Source: Choanephora cucurbitarum
Taxonomy: Eukaryota > Mucoromycota > Mucoromycetes > Mucorales > Choanephoraceae
NCBI GenBank assembly: GCA_025331435.1
Contig: JAIWNI010000003.1
Coordinates: 1-64,000, forward strand
DNA: 64,000 nucleotides
Direction: 5' to 3'
A program made the position numbers and the translations under genes. Below are positions 61,518 to 64,000 of the stretch, piece after piece. How positions within the stretch are numbered: the stretch's first letter is position 1; the number at the start of each line of letters is the position of its first letter. The notes beneath the pieces were generated by a model. It made no database searches, was not told the origin of the DNA, and was given only the letters and a program-made list of their open reading frames with translations.

Positions 61518-61966
61518 TTTTTTTTCTTGCAAATGCAGAGATGACGGATGAATCGAAAAAACACAAATGCTAATGTTAAATACAATAGATTGCCAATAGT
61601 AGCTTCATAGATGTTGGCAAGGAATACGGTCAATTGCAAACCAACCTAGGCTCCGCTAACGACAACTGTTGCGCCATCCATAATGTTATTGCTGATGCTG
61701 ATGCTGATGAGTTCTTGGCCTCCTTAGGCAATTTGGCTCCCAGAGTTCAAAATGTCTTGGGTGCTATTTCCAACAAGAGAAACGACTATAGTGCTTTGTT
61801 CAGATTTGTTATTCGCAACAACATCAATGTCTTTGACCAAGCTACTGCTGAATTGAACACTTGCTTCACTACATTCACTCCTGCTTCCAGATCTTCCACT
61901 CTTCAAGGATATTACAGCACTATCCAATCTTCCTTTTCTACCGTTAAGGCTGACTACAACATGTAA
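61252..61966 (+). CDS. HsbA-type secreted protein, 176 aa (copy 2)
   Basis: Three exons: 61252-61300, 61403-61506 and 61589-61966. The first 51 residues (signal peptide, AAIFRKRAA, ADVQSCINSLNQVSTQLSTL) match copy 1 exactly. The last exon, also 125 residues, is related without gaps (NDNCCAIHNVIADADADEF, CFTTFTPASRSSTLQGYY) but much changed, for example IRNNINVFDQAT against LGMSGVDIANNE. The two genes diverge head to head and may be co-expressed. Predicted extracellular or cell-wall location. No N-glycosylation sites stand out. Confidence 0.85.
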
Positions 61967-64000
61967 ATAACAAATCGCATCATATCATATCATTCGTATA
62001 TATATAAGCACATGTCTATGTACTATGGTATATGCTTGCGTATAAAAAAAATTACCTTGCTTATACTTCATGACATGTATCATTCATCCAATAGTAAATA
62101 CATCTATCCTTTCATGTACAAATCAAAGTAAAATCTTAAAAAAAATAAACATTCATTCAATCAATTTAACGTCTTTCGTTTTGAGACACATTTGCTTCAA
62201 TACATCCTTTACATCTCTACTCTTGTTACTCTGGCATATGCTTAGACCATTTCTTTTCACTCTTTGAAGACACCTAGCCATAGCATAGACCTAGTGAGCA
62301 TTTTATATATACTTGACAAATATAATCTTTGGTAGTCGCAATTCCTGGCGTGTCTTCCATTTACTTTAGTGCTCTAATCTTTTTAGTGATCTTCAAACCG
62401 AAAGTGGCCAAACTTTTGTACTCAGGCCTATTTTTTTTTTTTTTGAGTTTTTGACCAGATGGAACCTATCTTGAAACTTGCTTTTTTTTTAGGTCATTGA
62501 ACACCAATATAGAATGATGATATAAGATTGTAATTGCCTTTTTCTTTTATAAAACAAATACGGATATGTATCAACTAAGGTCAAATTAGAGTATGCTGTT
62601 CATTGTTAGATCAAAATAAACAATATCAAGAGCTTATAAGTGCTTAGAGATTTTTAGAAAAGCTTAGTCCTGTTTGCTTTGCTTCGAATATACCTTATAG
62701 ATAGAGTCTAAGTTCAATACAATGGTTTTCGAAGTTAACATAATCTAAACGATAAGACTAGGTTAAGCTACAGACAAAAGAATGTAAACATCTTACTACT
62801 GATATTATGAGTCATACACTGCTTAAGAAAGGTGATATTTGTAACACTCCAAGTATAAATGGATTATCGATTGATCACCCAAATCTAAAGTTGAAGATAG
62901 TACTTCTAATAAAACGTTATTAGCGATGCACTTTTGTTTCATGGACACTAAGCAGACTGCTCTTACTCCCTTAAAAAAACTACGTCGTTTTTATTTTAAT
63001 GAGGAGGAAGAGAGAGGGCTGCTGATTGACATGTTGTGTTGACCCACAAAAAGACAACCGCGACCCACTTCTTGTTTCAGGTGGTTATTTTATTAGTAGC
63101 AGCATCTATCATTTTAGTGCAAGGCTAGACCAGTTCATCTTGTTTTTTCTCTCTTTTTACTTTCTTCAACTGTCTTTGTAGTGATTTAGTGTAATAAACA
63201 AGCTTCACATTTTTTGAAAAACGTGCAAGTATGTATTTTATATCTGATGTCGAGTGCTCATGATATGTCTACCTGTTTATTTGCAGAATATCTCATCGTA
63301 TTTGGTAACATCATGTAGATCTTCTTCCACCGTTATCTAGAAGTCCGCTTACATATTTTCAGTACGTGCTCAAGTGGATCAAGAAGTGAAAGCCGAAACA
63401 TAAAGTAACATCAAATTCTCAACCTTGTGAGGAACTTCTTTATCGAATACAGGAGGTGCATCTTGTGTTAGTCAAATGATACTTTAACTAAGAAAAGGCA
63501 ATGGTCTCTATTTGTGACCAGCATCTTGGTACAGATTTATTTTTTAAAGTATACTATCACATTCTGTTTTGTGTAATCGAAATTAATGCAATCAGAATGG
63601 ACTTTATACAGTAACTAAATAACATACTTCAAACATTCTTTTGGTTTTGTCAATATAGCAACTTAGGGATTATCGTATACAAGAAGTTACTTACCATTTC
63701 GTTATGCAGAAAATGTAGATCTTAAACAAACGAACCATCATTGAACAAGACAGGACGGATATTTTTAGCACTGATGTTAATGTATAACAGCATAGCTTAG
63801 GTTGTTGTCAGGTTGTGTAATGCATTAATACGACATCCTTTTTTTTTGTTTATTTGTAGCTACCACCTAATGCTTTGTTTTGTTATTCAAACTTACAGAT
63901 TTTAATCGTTAATATATCTTTTTATTTCAGGATCGACAATAATTGCATATATCAGACATGAACTTGTAACAAAAGTCCGTCTTGGCTCATCTCTATGTAG
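61967..64000. other. Intergenic to window end, no supported gene
   Basis: 2 kb of AT-rich sequence with short frames only. No splice-consistent coding structure, RNA gene or repeat that I can support. Confidence 0.55.

Overview
This window looks like nuclear DNA of a mucoralean or closely related Mucoromycota fungus. The evidence is many short GTAAGT-type introns, AT-rich spacers full of homopolymers, pyrimidine-rich promoters, and a fungal gene set (PAM17, UGO1, Atg1, fungal Zn2Cys6 factors, HsbA-type secreted proteins). No species is claimed. Gene models were spliced by hand from GT..AG signals and reading-frame continuity. Almost all close perfectly; two neighbouring genes at 14-20 kb do not.

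Layout. 0.35-8.1 kb: a probable CACTA/EnSpm-type DNA transposon with candidate CACTA...TAGTG ends and subterminal palindromes. It carries an intact 954-aa transposase gene and a convergent 272-aa spliced partner gene. A tRNA-Leu(AAG) follows its right end. 9.4-12.3 kb: a BXI1/TMBIM protein, the ribosome-biogenesis factor SLX9 and a 4-TM membrane protein. 14.1-19.9 kb: a Zn2Cys6 factor with several unexplained frame breaks and a tetraspan gene with one frame break. 20-24.6 kb: relics, including a decayed TnpB/Fanzor-like gene. 24.7-30.4 kb: a compact block with TRA2-type splicing factor, UGO1-like mitochondrial carrier, prenylcysteine oxidase and an alpha/beta hydrolase. 30.4-33.5 kb: a gene-free stretch with a second, near-identical tRNA-Leu.

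33.5-44.7 kb: a FAM192A/NIP30-type protein, a Zn2Cys6 factor, a tiny hairpin MITE, a La protein, a GATA-finger protein, an orphan and PAM17. 44.7-58.6 kb: a COPI-associated membrane protein with a 10-nt microexon, a candidate spliced microprotein, an Atg1-type kinase, a polyQ Zn2Cys6 factor, P5C reductase, ARF6, a HAL-type kinase, SDHAF2 and an orphan with an internal repeat. 59-62 kb: two divergent HsbA-type secreted-protein genes in an inverted duplication whose 5' halves, intron included, are identical while the last exons have diverged. The rest is AT-rich spacer.

The genes are mostly unrelated housekeeping functions, as is normal in a fungal chromosome: mitochondrial import, fusion and SDH assembly; Golgi/endosome traffic; autophagy; RNA metabolism. 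The accessory interest lies in the transposon, the TnpB/Fanzor-like relic, the HsbA pair and the candidate microprotein.
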